Below the pieces are notes generated by a model. The model saw nothing but the letters and a program-made list of their open reading frames with translations, was not told the DNA's origin and did not search any database. A program made the translations under genes and the position numbers. Shown here in pieces: positions 42,151 to 50,210 of a stretch of DNA of 50,210 nucleotides (position 1 is the first letter of the stretch; the number at the start of each line of letters is the position of its first letter). The stretch is from positions 1 through 50,210 of the forward strand of contig JAFTKY010000086.1 in the NCBI GenBank assembly GCA_017453005.1, in the 5' to 3' direction. The stretch comes from Clostridia bacterium. GTDB taxonomy: Bacteria > Bacillota > Clostridia > Oscillospirales > CAG-272.

Positions 42151-45100
42151 TCAGGATCCTATTTGAGCTTTAAGGTGAAGCAGTCCCTCGCCCATCCACT
42201 GACCGAGTATTGCCATATCGTCTCCGCACATGTGCGCGTAATCGGTGCTGAGAGCTCCTCCCTCATAATCTCCTGCCGTTGCCTTTGAGCGCAACGAGTC
42301 GGCAATTACAAGATAAGAATTGTTTATATGCGACGCGGAGTTTTCGCTTATCCTGTCTCCCGTCGCCTCGGGGTCGTACCAATAGGTGCAGTTGGTCTTC
42401 TTGCAGTTATTTATTGCCTTTGCATACGTCCACGTGATATTGCCCTCGGGCGTTTCGGCTATCGCGTAGTTCACAAAGGATATTCCCGTGTCCGCCGCAT
42501 ATTCGGCAAACTCGGTGCGTATTCCGCCGACAAGCCTTTGCTCGTACAGTCCGTACTGCGCCGCGACGTTGGGGTCTCCCGCATCGGACTCACCCTGAAC
42601 CCAGAAAAAGCCCTGAATCTTGGGTGTGTAGGTGTCGGGTATCATCTCAAGAGACTCATATATATAGTCTACCATTTGGTTATAGAGATAATCTCCTATA
42701 TCGCTTACAAGTCCGTAGGGGTCATGCGCGCCCGGCAGCCACTGTCCGTTGAGGAAGGTTCCAGCAGCAGTATACTTGATAATATAGAGAGGTGCGTCGT
42801 CGGTATAACCGTTTGACGTCAGATAGTCAACTATACCAAGCTCAGGACCGAACCACTGTGTTGCCTGACCGCCTATACCAAGCTTGTACTGCTCAAAGCC
42901 TGTATTTGAAAACAGCGTTTGCCACGTTCCGCCGTCCGCGGACGTGTCAGGCTTGACATTTATGTTATTGTAATGAATGTATACGTTGTTATACTTCTTA
43001 TTTCCGTATTTCGCTTTGACGGAATCCGTAATGGGGCTTGCGCCGTAGGCGTTTGACTGTCCCGATACGATTATTACGTTTGCCACGGGCTTCGTGTTAT
43101 CCGTATTTTTCGACTTTATCTCAATATTCCAGACAGCAAGCGGAATCACGCTTCCGTCCTCAAAGCAAACGGTGTACGTCAACGTGTGAGCACCTGCCGA
43201 GAGCAACGAAGTATCTACCATTATTCTGAATCTCTTTGCATACTGTCCTCCCGCGCCTATTACTGCGCTCTCGGGAGCTATGCACGAGATGGGGGTCAAA
43301 TTGTCGGAATGACCGTCAAAATAATATCCGAAGGAAGCTATAGGTTCATCGTACCCAATCCATCCCCAAAGCATGAGGGATGTTCCCGCAAAAATATCTT
43401 TCACGGTCAGGCTTCCCGTGGACTTATCAACTCCGCTTACAGCAGCGCCTTCGACATATCCTCCGCCGTAACCGCCAAGCAGCGTTTCGGTGCTGCCTAT
43501 ATAGAACGAATCATAAGATACGCCAACTCTCGAGGGTGCTTCAATCACACCGCCGCAACCGCCAACGGTCTCACATTTGTACGAGCCGTCGGGCTGAAGC
43601 GTCCAGTTGTGTCCGAGTGCGTCTGTTGCCTCGTAGGTCGTGTAGTCACATCTTGTGCAGGTGACGTACGCCCCATATCCGCCCTCGGTGCAGGTTGCAG
43701 GCTTTCCTTCGTGCTCCACCTCACTGTGTCCGAGTGCGTCTGTTGCCTCGTAGGTCGTGTAGTCACATCTTGTGCAGGTAACGTACGCCTCATATCCGCC
43801 CTCGGTGCAGGTTGCAGGCTTTCCCTCGTGCTCTACCTCACTGTGTCCGAGTGCGTCAATAATATTCTGTTCCAGAAGGACCTTCTTACAATCGTTACAG
43901 TGCCTGCCCTCCGTAAGACCGCTCTCCGTACACGTTGCCGCCACGCCCTCGTCTATGATGGGAGTATGTCCCGTCGCGTCAGTATAATTTCTGTTTTCAG
44001 TCTTGGTACAGCTCTTGCAGGTATATTTCGTATATCCCTGCTCCTCGCACTTGGGGGAGATGACCTCGCCGCCGTTCCACGAATGTCCCGTGGCGGGAAT
44101 ACTCTCACTCTCAAGCGTGTCCTTACAGACAAGACATATCTTGTATTTTTGTCCTGCCGTCTCGCAGGCGGGCTCTGTCTGTGTTATCCATTCGCTATCT
44201 GTATGACCGAGTGCGTCGGTATATTCGGTTGTTGTCTTTTCACATATCTCGCAGGTATATGTCGCACTTCCCTGCCGGGTACAGGTAGGAGAGGTGTGGC
44301 TCGTCTGCCAATAGCTGTGTCCGAGCGCCTCAACACTTTCCTGCGCCTTGAGTACCTCACCGCAAACAGAGCATTTGCTGCCAACGGTAAGTCCCTCCTC
44401 CTCGCAGGTGGGCGGCACTGCGGAGAGCACCTCCTCCTTGTGAGATGCGGGGATAACGGTTTGCTCTACGAGCGTCTCTTCACAGACCGAGCATTTTTCT
44501 CCGTCCGTGAGACCGTCCTCAGTGCACGTTGCGGCATATCCCGCAACGGTCTGCTTGCTGTGACCGCCAAGCTCGCCGTATTCATATCCGCAGCTCTCGC
44601 ATACCGCACGCGACTTACAGGTGGCGACCCCGCCGCTGTGCTCGCAGGGATTTTCAAATCCGCAGGCGCAGCAGCCGTCAACGTAGGCGTGCTCCTCCGT
44701 CGCGCTTATGTATCCGCACGCAACGCATGACAGGTCATGCGTCTCGCCGTCCTTATATACCTTTTCGTACGTATGCGGCTGACTGTTAGCTATGTTTTGG
44801 CACTCGACGCAGCTGTTCCAATGCCCGTCTGCGTCCGAGATAAGCTCTCCGTAGCTGTGCTCTGCGGGAACACGTATCTCGCCGCACACGTTACATTCAC
44901 CGTCACACGCGTTATCAAAGCCGTGGGGCTCAACAGACGCCTTGTTTCCGCAAATTCTGCACTGCTTCCAATGGTTTTCGGCATCCGTTATCCATTCGTC
45001 CGCATAGTTATGCGTGACCTCCCTCTCCGCTCCGCACTTGTTACATTCAGTATCGCAATCGTTATTATACGTATGCTCGCACGGAGCCTCCGTGGGCGCT

Positions 45101-45516
45101 TCAGTGGGTGCACTCGTAGGCGCTTCGGTGGGTGCATTTGTGGGAGCCTCTGTCGGTGCGCTTGTGGGCGCCTCGGTGGGTGCATTTGTGGGAGCCTCTG
45201 TCGGTGCGCTTGTGGGCGCTTCGGTGGGTGCACTCGTAGGCGCTTCGGTGGGAGCATTTGTGGGCGCCTCTGTCGGTGCGCTTGTGGGCGCCTCGGTGGG
45301 CGCATTTGTGGGAGCCTCTGTCGGTGCGCTTGTGGGCGCCTCGGTGGGCGCGCTCGTGGGCGTGTCTGTCGGGGCACTTGTAGGCGCGCTCGTGGGGGCT
45401 TCAGTAGGCGTGTCTGGCGTGACGTCTCTGTTGCACGCCGCAAGGCATATAACCGTAGCCATAAGGCACAATGCAAGTATTTTTGATATTTTCTTCTTTA
45501 AAGCCATTGAATTCAT
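42151..45516 (-). CDS. Sialate-O-acetylesterase-like (SASA) lipoprotein with long stalk and many CxxC/His repeats
   Basis: The 1121-aa surface lipoprotein has a lipobox (VICLAAC), a stalk of TEAPTSAP/TEAPTNAP units (about residues 35-145; 45083-45420), then some 500 residues of Cys/His repeats of the form ATCTEDGLTDGEKCSVC ... LGH, and a C-terminal SASA hydrolase domain with VIIVSGQSNAYGA (catalytic Ser), GFFWVQGESDAGDP and a late ASHINNSY (His). CE6/SASA enzymes remove acetyl groups from sialic acid or xylan. I chose ATG 45516 because AAAGGTGACGGATAAA precedes it; the GTG 4 codons earlier overlaps that site. Two repeat units are a recent 117-bp tandem duplication (43609-43842). Confidence 0.82.
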   Translation of the reverse strand: MNSMALKKKISKILALCLMATVICLAACNRDVTPDTPTEAPTSAPTSAPTDTPTSAPTEAPTSAPTEAPTNAPTEAPTSAPTEAPTNAPTEAPTSAPTEAPTSAPTEAPTNAPTEAPTSAPTEAPTNAPTEAPTSAPTEAPTEAPCEHTYNNDCDTECNKCGAEREVTHNYADEWITDAENHWKQCRICGNKASVEPHGFDNACDGECNVCGEIRVPAEHSYGELISDADGHWNSCVECQNIANSQPHTYEKVYKDGETHDLSCVACGYISATEEHAYVDGCCACGFENPCEHSGGVATCKSRAVCESCGYEYGELGGHSKQTVAGYAATCTEDGLTDGEKCSVCEETLVEQTVIPASHKEEVLSAVPPTCEEEGLTVGSKCSVCGEVLKAQESVEALGHSYWQTSHTSPTCTRQGSATYTCEICEKTTTEYTDALGHTDSEWITQTEPACETAGQKYKICLVCKDTLESESIPATGHSWNGGEVISPKCEEQGYTKYTCKSCTKTENRNYTDATGHTPIIDEGVAATCTESGLTEGRHCNDCKKVLLEQNIIDALGHSEVEHEGKPATCTEGGYEAYVTCTRCDYTTYEATDALGHSEVEHEGKPATCTEGGYGAYVTCTRCDYTTYEATDALGHNWTLQPDGSYKCETVGGCGGVIEAPSRVGVSYDSFYIGSTETLLGGYGGGYVEGAAVSGVDKSTGSLTVKDIFAGTSLMLWGWIGYDEPIASFGYYFDGHSDNLTPISCIAPESAVIGAGGQYAKRFRIMVDTSLLSAGAHTLTYTVCFEDGSVIPLAVWNIEIKSKNTDNTKPVANVIIVSGQSNAYGASPITDSVKAKYGNKKYNNVYIHYNNINVKPDTSADGGTWQTLFSNTGFEQYKLGIGGQATQWFGPELGIVDYLTSNGYTDDAPLYIIKYTAAGTFLNGQWLPGAHDPYGLVSDIGDYLYNQMVDYIYESLEMIPDTYTPKIQGFFWVQGESDAGDPNVAAQYGLYEQRLVGGIRTEFAEYAADTGISFVNYAIAETPEGNITWTYAKAINNCKKTNCTYWYDPEATGDRISENSASHINNSYLVIADSLRSKATAGDYEGGALSTDYAHMCGDDMAILGQWMGEGLLHLKAQIGS
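43609..43842. repeat. 117-bp tandem duplication inside the SASA lipoprotein gene
   Basis: Units 43609-43725 and 43726-43842 are nearly identical at DNA level; each encodes 39 residues of one Cys/His repeat (LGHSEVEHEGKPATCTEGGY and on). The phrase GTGTCCGAGTGC recurs at 43609, 43726 and 43843. The unit is a multiple of three, so the frame is kept. Confidence 0.9.
45083..45420. repeat. 24-bp tandem repeats encoding the stalk of the SASA lipoprotein
   Basis: About fourteen units of 24 bases encode TEAPT(S/N)AP octapeptides on the minus strand. A similar array encodes the stalk of the SGNH lipoprotein (about 41818-42036). Confidence 0.85.
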
Positions 45517-45553
45517 TTTATCCGTCACCTTTCGGTCTTGTCCGATTTATGAA

Positions 45554-45587
45554 AAAATCCTTTCCCCATGGCTGAGGAAAGGATTTT
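45554..45587 (-). terminator. Hairpin terminator after the GH36-like gene
   Basis: The 12-bp perfect stem AAAATCCTTTCC (45554-45565) / GGAAAGGATTTT (45576-45587) is followed by more T on the minus strand. It lies between the GH36-like gene and the SASA gene. Confidence 0.8.
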
Positions 45588-45596
45588 ATAAATTCA

Positions 45597-47213
45597 TCAG
45601 AACTTAATAATGTAACTCTTTCCCGCGTGTCTGTATCCTACCACGTGTCCCGAGGGAACGCGGCGGACGGATATCTCAGTTGCCGTGCCAAGCGAGCACA
45701 TCTTCTTAAATCTGCGCTTCTGCTTCTGGTTGTACTTGAGTACGTCATCGGTCGTGATAAGCACGGGGGAGAAAAGTCCCTCAAGCGTTGTGAGGACGTT
45801 CTGCTCGGCGTTGTTGAGGTTGCCGTCAAGGAAGAAATCCTTGTCATAGAGCGACACCTCACAGGGCGCGTTCAAAAACGCTCTGCCGTTGAGCATTCTT
45901 CTGAATACTATATCAGCAGACGCATTCTTTACGGATGCGCTTTCTCTGTAGAATTTCTTGGAATAAAGTATGCTCGGAACGTTGTCGGATACCGCGCCGC
46001 AGCTTACGGCACAGTAATCGGCAATTCCGAATGCGGGCATAAGGGGCACGTCGCACGCATACATGAGCTTTCCGCCGCAGCACTCGCGAAGGAATTTCAT
46101 AGCGTCGCACATAAGCTCACCGCGGCTCTTACCGTCGGTGGGAAGCACTCCTGCCGCATAAAGATTATTAAGCTTTACAAGGTCAAAGCCCCACATAAAG
46201 AGGATAGTGTGCAAAACCTCGCGCACGTATTCCTTTACCTCGGGATTTGTGCTGTTGAGTATATATTTGTCGTCCTTGGTCTTGCAAAATCTGCCGTCCT
46301 CCATACGAAGTATCCAATCGCCGTGGTCCTTGAACACGTTTGACTTCTCGTCAACCGTAAACGGAGACAGCGCTATACCCGAAAGCATACCCTTCTCCTT
46401 TATAAGGTCGGATATCTCGCGCATACCTATGGGGAAGTTACGGCGGTTGTATCTGAGCCAGTCGCCCTCCTCACAGTATTTGCCCTCGACAAGGAATATG
46501 TTTGCCTTTACGGGGAAAGCGTCCATGCTCTCTATTCTCTCACAGACTATATCCTCGTTTATATTTGCAAGCTTCTTGGTGGAATAGCCCACGAGATTGT
46601 CGGCAGGCGCGTTCTCGCTCTTTGAGAGCATACCGAACCACTTGTCAAATACCTCCTCCTCACTGCCCTCGCAGAAGAAAAGAGACATTGCGTTATAATT
46701 GTCAAATTTCTGAACGCCCGTTACGTCCTTGGATATCTTGAGAACTCCGCTCCACGCGTCGTACTTGAATACGGTAAAGCCCGTGGACTCGTCAAGCGAG
46801 GCAAACAGCTTTATCTTGTCGCCCTGTCTGAAATAGCAGTAAGAAAATCCGTGAGTAACGCCCGGCTTATTCTTATAAGGAACGAAATCGTAATCTCCTC
46901 CCGTTTTCTGCGAATGCTTCTGGTGGACGTACTCGCTTACCGTCGATACCTTGCTCATTTTTGCAACTATCGCACGCTCGCGGCTCTCGGTCGCAGACTG
47001 AAATCCGTTCATGAATACGGTATCCGTCACGTCAGTCTCAAACGGAATTCGGATAGACACGCCCGCAGGGACGTACTTTGAGGTAACGTACAGATTATAG
47101 GTGTTCTCCGAAAGCTCGGAGCGGTATTTTGCAAGCTTGGGGTTTTGTACGCTGTCGGCCTTGATGCCCGCAGACGTATAAAAAGCGGCAGCAGCCTTAA
47201 TGCTTATATTCAT
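45597..47213 (-). CDS. GH36-like (clan GH-D) protein with altered nucleophile
   Basis: The 538-aa protein has no signal peptide. It has an N-terminal beta-rich domain (about 1-220) and a barrel resembling alpha-galactosidases of GH36: NFPIGMREISDLIKEKGMLS, GIALSPFTVDEKSNVFKDHG, DWILRMEDGRF, then FDLVKLNNLYAAG, YACDVPLMPAFGIADYC. In active GH36 enzymes the nucleophile lies in KxD (as in KWDMNR); here the motif reads KLN, so Asp appears replaced by Asn. Either the alignment shifts by a few residues or the enzyme is inactive or uses another mechanism. The ATG follows AAAGGAGGTTCATA. It leads the leftward carbohydrate cluster. Confidence 0.65.
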   Translation of the reverse strand: MNISIKAAAAFYTSAGIKADSVQNPKLAKYRSELSENTYNLYVTSKYVPAGVSIRIPFETDVTDTVFMNGFQSATESRERAIVAKMSKVSTVSEYVHQKHSQKTGGDYDFVPYKNKPGVTHGFSYCYFRQGDKIKLFASLDESTGFTVFKYDAWSGVLKISKDVTGVQKFDNYNAMSLFFCEGSEEEVFDKWFGMLSKSENAPADNLVGYSTKKLANINEDIVCERIESMDAFPVKANIFLVEGKYCEEGDWLRYNRRNFPIGMREISDLIKEKGMLSGIALSPFTVDEKSNVFKDHGDWILRMEDGRFCKTKDDKYILNSTNPEVKEYVREVLHTILFMWGFDLVKLNNLYAAGVLPTDGKSRGELMCDAMKFLRECCGGKLMYACDVPLMPAFGIADYCAVSCGAVSDNVPSILYSKKFYRESASVKNASADIVFRRMLNGRAFLNAPCEVSLYDKDFFLDGNLNNAEQNVLTTLEGLFSPVLITTDDVLKYNQKQKRRFKKMCSLGTATEISVRRVPSGHVVGYRHAGKSYIIKF

Positions 47214-47396
47214 TATGAACCTCCTTTTGCGCCGTAGCGCGTGGCAGTTTGTTTCAAAAACACTTATACATATACTATTTTATCATATTTGCTGTCAAAT
47301 TGCAATAAGCAAATCAAAATTTTACATCTGATTTATATTTGTAGCACAAAAAGTGCGCGCGTCTCCAAATTTTTTTCATATTTTTTGAAAATCCTC

Positions 47397-47425
47397 TTGC
47401 AATTTCATTTTTTGTGTGATATAAT
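47397..47425 (+). promoter_or_regulatory. secG promoter
   Basis: TTGCAA (47397-47402), a 17-base spacer and TATAAT (47420-47425). The gap 47214-47536 is otherwise AT-rich with nothing I can name. Confidence 0.75.
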
Positions 47426-47536
47426 ACTTGCAGTATGTAATTTGGGGACTGTGCTTTTTTGACGGTTTTGTTTCAAAATTGCCGTCCGAACAAAATAACT
47501 GAAATGCAAAATCACAGTGACAAGGAGGTCGAAAAA

Positions 47537-47815
47537 ATGGCTGAATTTCTTGCAAAAATAGGTTTGACTACGCCCGAGTTCATTCTCGGTATAGTTCTTC
47601 TCGTATTCGCAGTAGCTCTCGTAGTTCTCGTTCTTATCCAGTCCGGAAAGGATAAGCGTCTCTCGGGTACTATCGCAGGCGCGGCTGAAACGTTCTTTGG
47701 CAAGTCCAAGACGGCAGACAATGACAAGAAGCTCTCCGTAGCAACAACAATTCTCAGCATCGTATTCGCTGTAATAGTTCTCGTAATGTATTTCTACATT
47801 GCAACCAGAGCGTAA
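47537..47815 (+). CDS. secG: Protein translocase subunit SecG
   Basis: The 92-aa membrane protein assists the SecYEG channel. It has two helices (FILGIVLLVFAVALVVLVLI near residues 15-34; TTILSIVFAVIVLVMYFYIA near 68-89) and the family loop QSGKDKRLSGTIAGAAETFF. The start is ATG 47537 behind ACAAGGAGGTCGAAAAA; an in-frame extension 26 codons longer lacks a ribosome site. A terminator follows at 47819. Confidence 0.95.
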   Translation: MAEFLAKIGLTTPEFILGIVLLVFAVALVVLVLIQSGKDKRLSGTIAGAAETFFGKSKTADNDKKLSVATTILSIVFAVIVLVMYFYIATRA

Positions 47816-47818
47816 GAT

Positions 47819-47860
47819 AAAAAAGTGCAGGATATGCTCCTGCGCTTTTTTATTTTTTGT
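47819..47860 (+). terminator. Terminator after secG
   Basis: AAAAAAGTGCAGGA pairs with TCCTGCGCTTTTTT (one mismatch) around TATGC, followed by ATTTTTT. Confidence 0.85.
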
Positions 47861-47880
47861 CTCAAAAGCCCCGCTTTCTA

Positions 47881-47909
47881 TTGACAAGAAAATTCTTTTG
47901 TGATAGAAT
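47881..47909 (+). promoter_or_regulatory. Promoter of the D,D-carboxypeptidase gene
   Basis: TTGACA (47881-47886), a 17-base spacer and TAGAAT (47904-47909). Confidence 0.75.
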
Positions 47910-47944
47910 TAAAACAGTTAATTCAACGGAGGACTTATTGTAAA

Positions 47945-48979
47945 ATGTCAAAAAAATATAATCAAAAGCTCATAAGCGACGGACTGCTTGGAGCTATTGT
48001 TGCAATAATCGCTATGCTTTTGGTGTTCGCTATCCTTTTGTCCGTATTCATAATTGCGGCAAAGCCGTTTTCGGACGGCGGCAGCGAAGACGGCGGCACG
48101 AATAAAAACGAGGGCGCGACCTATCCCTTCCGCCAGAGCATAAGCTTTTCCCTTCCCGATTACGCCGAAAAATCCGCGACCGTCTCGGCTGCGAACATAA
48201 GCTCCGAAAAAGCCGTCGTTCTCAACATGACGGACAACCAGATAATCGCATCAAGACAGTCCACGCAGGTCATTTACCCCGCATCCATGACCAAGGTAAT
48301 GACGCTTATAGTAGTATTTGAAAACCTCAAAAATGAAAGCAGCCTGAACGAGGTGCTGACAGTATCCGAGGAGGTTCAGAAAAACATGGAGGCGCTCGAA
48401 TCCTCGGGCTTTGGTCTCAAGGCGGGTGAGAAGCTCACCGTCAAGGACCTTCTCTACGTTATGATACTCCAGTCCGACAACATCGCTTGCGTAACGCTTG
48501 CGGAATATATAGCGGGCAGCGAGGCGGCGTTTGTCAAGCTCATGAACGAAAAGGCTCGCGAGATGGGACTTTCCGAGAACCAGACGCTTTTCCAGAACTG
48601 CACGGGACTTCACCACAGATATCATTTCACCACCTGCAAGGACATGGCGGCGATAATGTCCTACGCTATGCAGAACACCTTCTGCGCCGAGATACTCACC
48701 GCCAAGAGCTACGCTCCGAGCAATAATTTCCGCCCCGACGATCAGTGTACCTTCTGGAACGCATTCCTCGTTCACGGCATCAAGGAGGGCAAGATAAATC
48801 CCGACACTGCAACCATTCTCGCGGGCAAGACGGGATATACCGATGAAGCAAAAAGCTGCCTCGTCTCCTACGCAAAGGGCGACAACGGTAAGGAATACAT
48901 AGTCGTAACGGCAGGCGCCGCAACCTCGGACAAGAGACTTAACGACCAGCTCTATCTGTATAATACCTACGCAAAGTAA
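47945..48979 (+). CDS. D-alanyl-D-alanine carboxypeptidase (peptidase S11, penicillin-binding protein 5/DacF type)
   Basis: The 344-aa protein trims the last D-Ala from peptidoglycan stem peptides outside the membrane. It has an N-terminal membrane anchor (LLGAIVAIIAMLLVFAILLS). The three penicillin-binding motifs are in order: SMTK (Ser near 114), SDN (near 177) and KTG (near 295, GKTGYTDEAKSC). It lacks the extra C-terminal domain of DacA-type enzymes. Start ATG 47945: GGAGG at 47928-47932 is 12 bases away, a long but workable spacing; a start further upstream would precede the -10 box. Confidence 0.92.
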   Translation: MSKKYNQKLISDGLLGAIVAIIAMLLVFAILLSVFIIAAKPFSDGGSEDGGTNKNEGATYPFRQSISFSLPDYAEKSATVSAANISSEKAVVLNMTDNQIIASRQSTQVIYPASMTKVMTLIVVFENLKNESSLNEVLTVSEEVQKNMEALESSGFGLKAGEKLTVKDLLYVMILQSDNIACVTLAEYIAGSEAAFVKLMNEKAREMGLSENQTLFQNCTGLHHRYHFTTCKDMAAIMSYAMQNTFCAEILTAKSYAPSNNFRPDDQCTFWNAFLVHGIKEGKINPDTATILAGKTGYTDEAKSCLVSYAKGDNGKEYIVVTAGAATSDKRLNDQLYLYNTYAK

Positions 48980-49007
48980 GCAATTACAACTGAAAACCAA
49001 ATAAACG

Positions 49008-49070
49008 CCCCCCACCGCTAAAATCTCAGCGGTGGGGTTGCTTTGTCCCCCCGCCGTCACGGCGGGGGAT
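49008..49070. terminator. Two GC-rich hairpins between convergent genes
   Basis: CCCCACCGCT (49010-49019) pairs with AGCGGTGGGG (49028-49037), and CCCCCGCCG (49048-49056) pairs with CGGCGGGGG (49060-49068). A close relative of the second lies at 49976-49998. Confidence 0.7.
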
Positions 49071-49078
49071 TTCTATGT

Positions 49079-49825
49079 TTAGTTATTTTCCGTAAATATA
49101 TACGGTGATACGTCGTAGACTTCCTCGCTTGTCATATGAATAAAAACCATATTACCGGAACCGGGACCCATAAGCCAATTATCAGGATCCATTGCCTCCG
49201 ATGACCGCTCAGCGATCCTATCGTACAGACCGTCCTCTATCAAGAGCGCGTGCACAAATTCTCTGAATTGTTCTTCTGTAAACAGGCACGTCACGTCGTC
49301 CGAATTGCTCCTGTACAGCACGTAATCGCCATCACTTGTAACATAATATATGAACGGCGCGTTGTCAAAGCCAAAGTCCCCTTCAAGAAAGCAATACGTA
49401 TTTTTAACCTTGACATCCTTGTCAAACACCTTTTCGGGATGAATTGCATATAAAAACAACTCATCACCTATACGATCATCCGTCTCCGACATATATCCAT
49501 CGGACTTGGCAAGTGCCCCGCGAAAACTCTCGTCTTCGGGAACAAGCATATACCACGTATAATGATACATTTGTTTTGAGACAGGCTTATTCCATGCATC
49601 ACTTGCCTCGGACTCCTGATCAAATGCATACAACACGTCGCCGCTGACAATTCTCACGACCGCCTCATCGGGATAATCGTTTTGTATCCTCTTTAATTCC
49701 GACTTGGGAATATTCAGAGAATCATACGGTCTTCTGCTATTTGACGTATTGTATCTGCCAGAACAACTGACAAGGCATAATATAGATGCCAAAAGAATCA
49801 CGGTTAAAAGCTTTAATCTTTTCAT
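49079..49825 (-). CDS. Lipoprotein of unknown function
   Basis: The 248-aa protein has a lipoprotein signal (ILLASILCLVSC) and a mature part rich in Asp, Tyr and Glu (ESEASDAWNKPVSKQMYHYT, YCFLEGDFGFDNAPFIYYVT, LFTEEQFREFVHALLIEDGL). No family recognised. The ATG follows GAGGGAGGTACGTAAAC. GC-rich hairpins lie on both sides of the gene (49048-49068 and 49976-49998). Confidence 0.7.
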   Translation of the reverse strand: MKRLKLLTVILLASILCLVSCSGRYNTSNSRRPYDSLNIPKSELKRIQNDYPDEAVVRIVSGDVLYAFDQESEASDAWNKPVSKQMYHYTWYMLVPEDESFRGALAKSDGYMSETDDRIGDELFLYAIHPEKVFDKDVKVKNTYCFLEGDFGFDNAPFIYYVTSDGDYVLYRSNSDDVTCLFTEEQFREFVHALLIEDGLYDRIAERSSEAMDPDNWLMGPGSGNMVFIHMTSEEVYDVSPYIFTENN

Positions 49826-49975
49826 GTTTACGTACCTCCCTCTACCATATAACTCGCCAAAAAATGAATTTCGTTACGCGGAAACTAAAAAATCATAAAA
49901 AATCATTGCCGGCGCGCTTATTTGTTATAAAAACATTCGCATGGCGGGGGCTTGTGCTCGCCGAAAAGCCGCATG

Positions 49976-49998
49976 CCCCCCGCCGTGACAGCGGGGGG
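49976..49998. terminator. GC-rich hairpin after the anchored surface protein gene
   Basis: CCCCCCGC (49976-49983) pairs with GCGGGGGG (49991-49998); it is nearly the same as the hairpin at 49048-49068 and lies just past the stop of the leftward gene at 50004. Confidence 0.65.
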
Positions 49999-50003
49999 AT
50001 TAT

Positions 50004-50210
50004 TTAGTCTTTTTTCTTCCGTTTAGATACGTAAAATGCGCCTAATGCCGTTATGGGTACGAGAATCAGCATGCCACCCGATATAATTGAGCCACAGCCC
50101 GTGGATTCGGTGTCGCCACCGCAGGACGACGTTTCGGTGGGTAATTCCGCGGGTGCTTCCGTATGTTTATCAACAGGAGGTTCAATCGGCTCGGTTGTAG
50201 GTTCTGTCAC
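50004..50210 (-). CDS. Partial surface protein: stalk and C-terminal membrane anchor
   Basis: The gene enters from the right edge, so only the last 69 codons or so are seen (the GTG at the edge is not a credible start). They encode a Thr/Pro/Glu stalk (EPTTEPIEPPVDKHTEAPAE), a Cys-Gly motif (TGCGSIISGG), one membrane helix (MLILVPITALGAFYV) and the basic tail SKRKKKD. This tripartite end is common in surface proteins of gut Clostridia and differs from LPXTG sorting signals. The stop is TAA. Confidence 0.65.
   Translation of the reverse strand: MTEPTTEPIEPPVDKHTEAPAELPTETSSCGGDTESTGCGSIISGGMLILVPITALGAFYVSKRKKKD

Noticed and set aside
45083..45420. CRISPR-like regular repeats
   Set aside because: The units are 24 bases with no spacers and encode an in-frame TEAPTSAP stalk on the minus strand.

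Overview
The window looks like a chromosome segment of an uncultured, spore-forming gut Clostridium relative (Bacillota, Clostridia, probably Oscillospirales or Christensenellales; the order is inference). The reasons are an alpha/beta-type small acid-soluble spore protein, a SipW/TasA pair, a Trp T-box leader, many TTGACA-17-TATAAT promoters, AGGAGG ribosome sites, and lipoproteins with TEAPTSAP stalks and CxxC/His repeats. The genetic code is the standard bacterial one: TGA is the natural stop of purN, purM, metH, metF and others.

Layout. 1-2950: end of a two-helix membrane protein, then an AbiEi/AbiEii toxin-antitoxin pair behind a consensus promoter, then a structured non-coding stretch. 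2954-5459: glutamate dehydrogenase and an ADP-ribosylglycohydrolase. 5503-14545: a leftward purine operon (leader ORF, purE, purF, a small inverted-repeat element, purM, purN, purD, purL). 14629-16582: a DUF1934 protein and a divergent TIM-barrel protein. 16633-21188: a leftward methionine operon (metF, a free MetH reactivation domain, metH) containing two related long-hairpin elements. 21345-25600: cardiolipin synthase, a 5'-nucleotidase lipoprotein interrupted by TGA, tRNA-Leu flanked by tRNA-like debris, and an ABC permease remnant behind an intact regulated promoter. 25600-31340: XRE regulator, lipoprotein, RNase HI, GH39-like protein, M29 aminopeptidase, SASP and a small DUF6514-like protein. 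31402-34693: small secreted protein, anti-sigma/sigma pair and a TMEM164/YwaF-like membrane protein. 34712-37349: tasA-like, tethered TasA-like protein and sipW. 37486-39233: an orphan trpB under a Trp T-box, interrupted by TGA. 39372-47213: cell-surface lipoproteins and carbohydrate-active proteins. 47397-50210: secG, a D,D-carboxypeptidase, a lipoprotein and the C-terminal end of an anchored surface protein.

How the genes work together. The purine operon covers most steps to AIR and its carboxylation; purC, purB and purH are not in the window. Its PurF lacks the glutaminase cysteine, while PurL keeps its own. MetF, the free reactivation domain and truncated MetH make a full remethylation module. 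The 40.2-47.2 kb cluster looks like surface hydrolysis of glycans (SGNH esterase, sialate-O-acetylesterase-like protein, GH36-like protein).

Most notable points: a 30-codon leader ORF overlapping a terminator-like hairpin before purE; PurF without its Cys; two in-frame TGA codons in otherwise intact genes, both in the context TGAAGCC; and several families of intergenic hairpin elements that sit right at gene ends.
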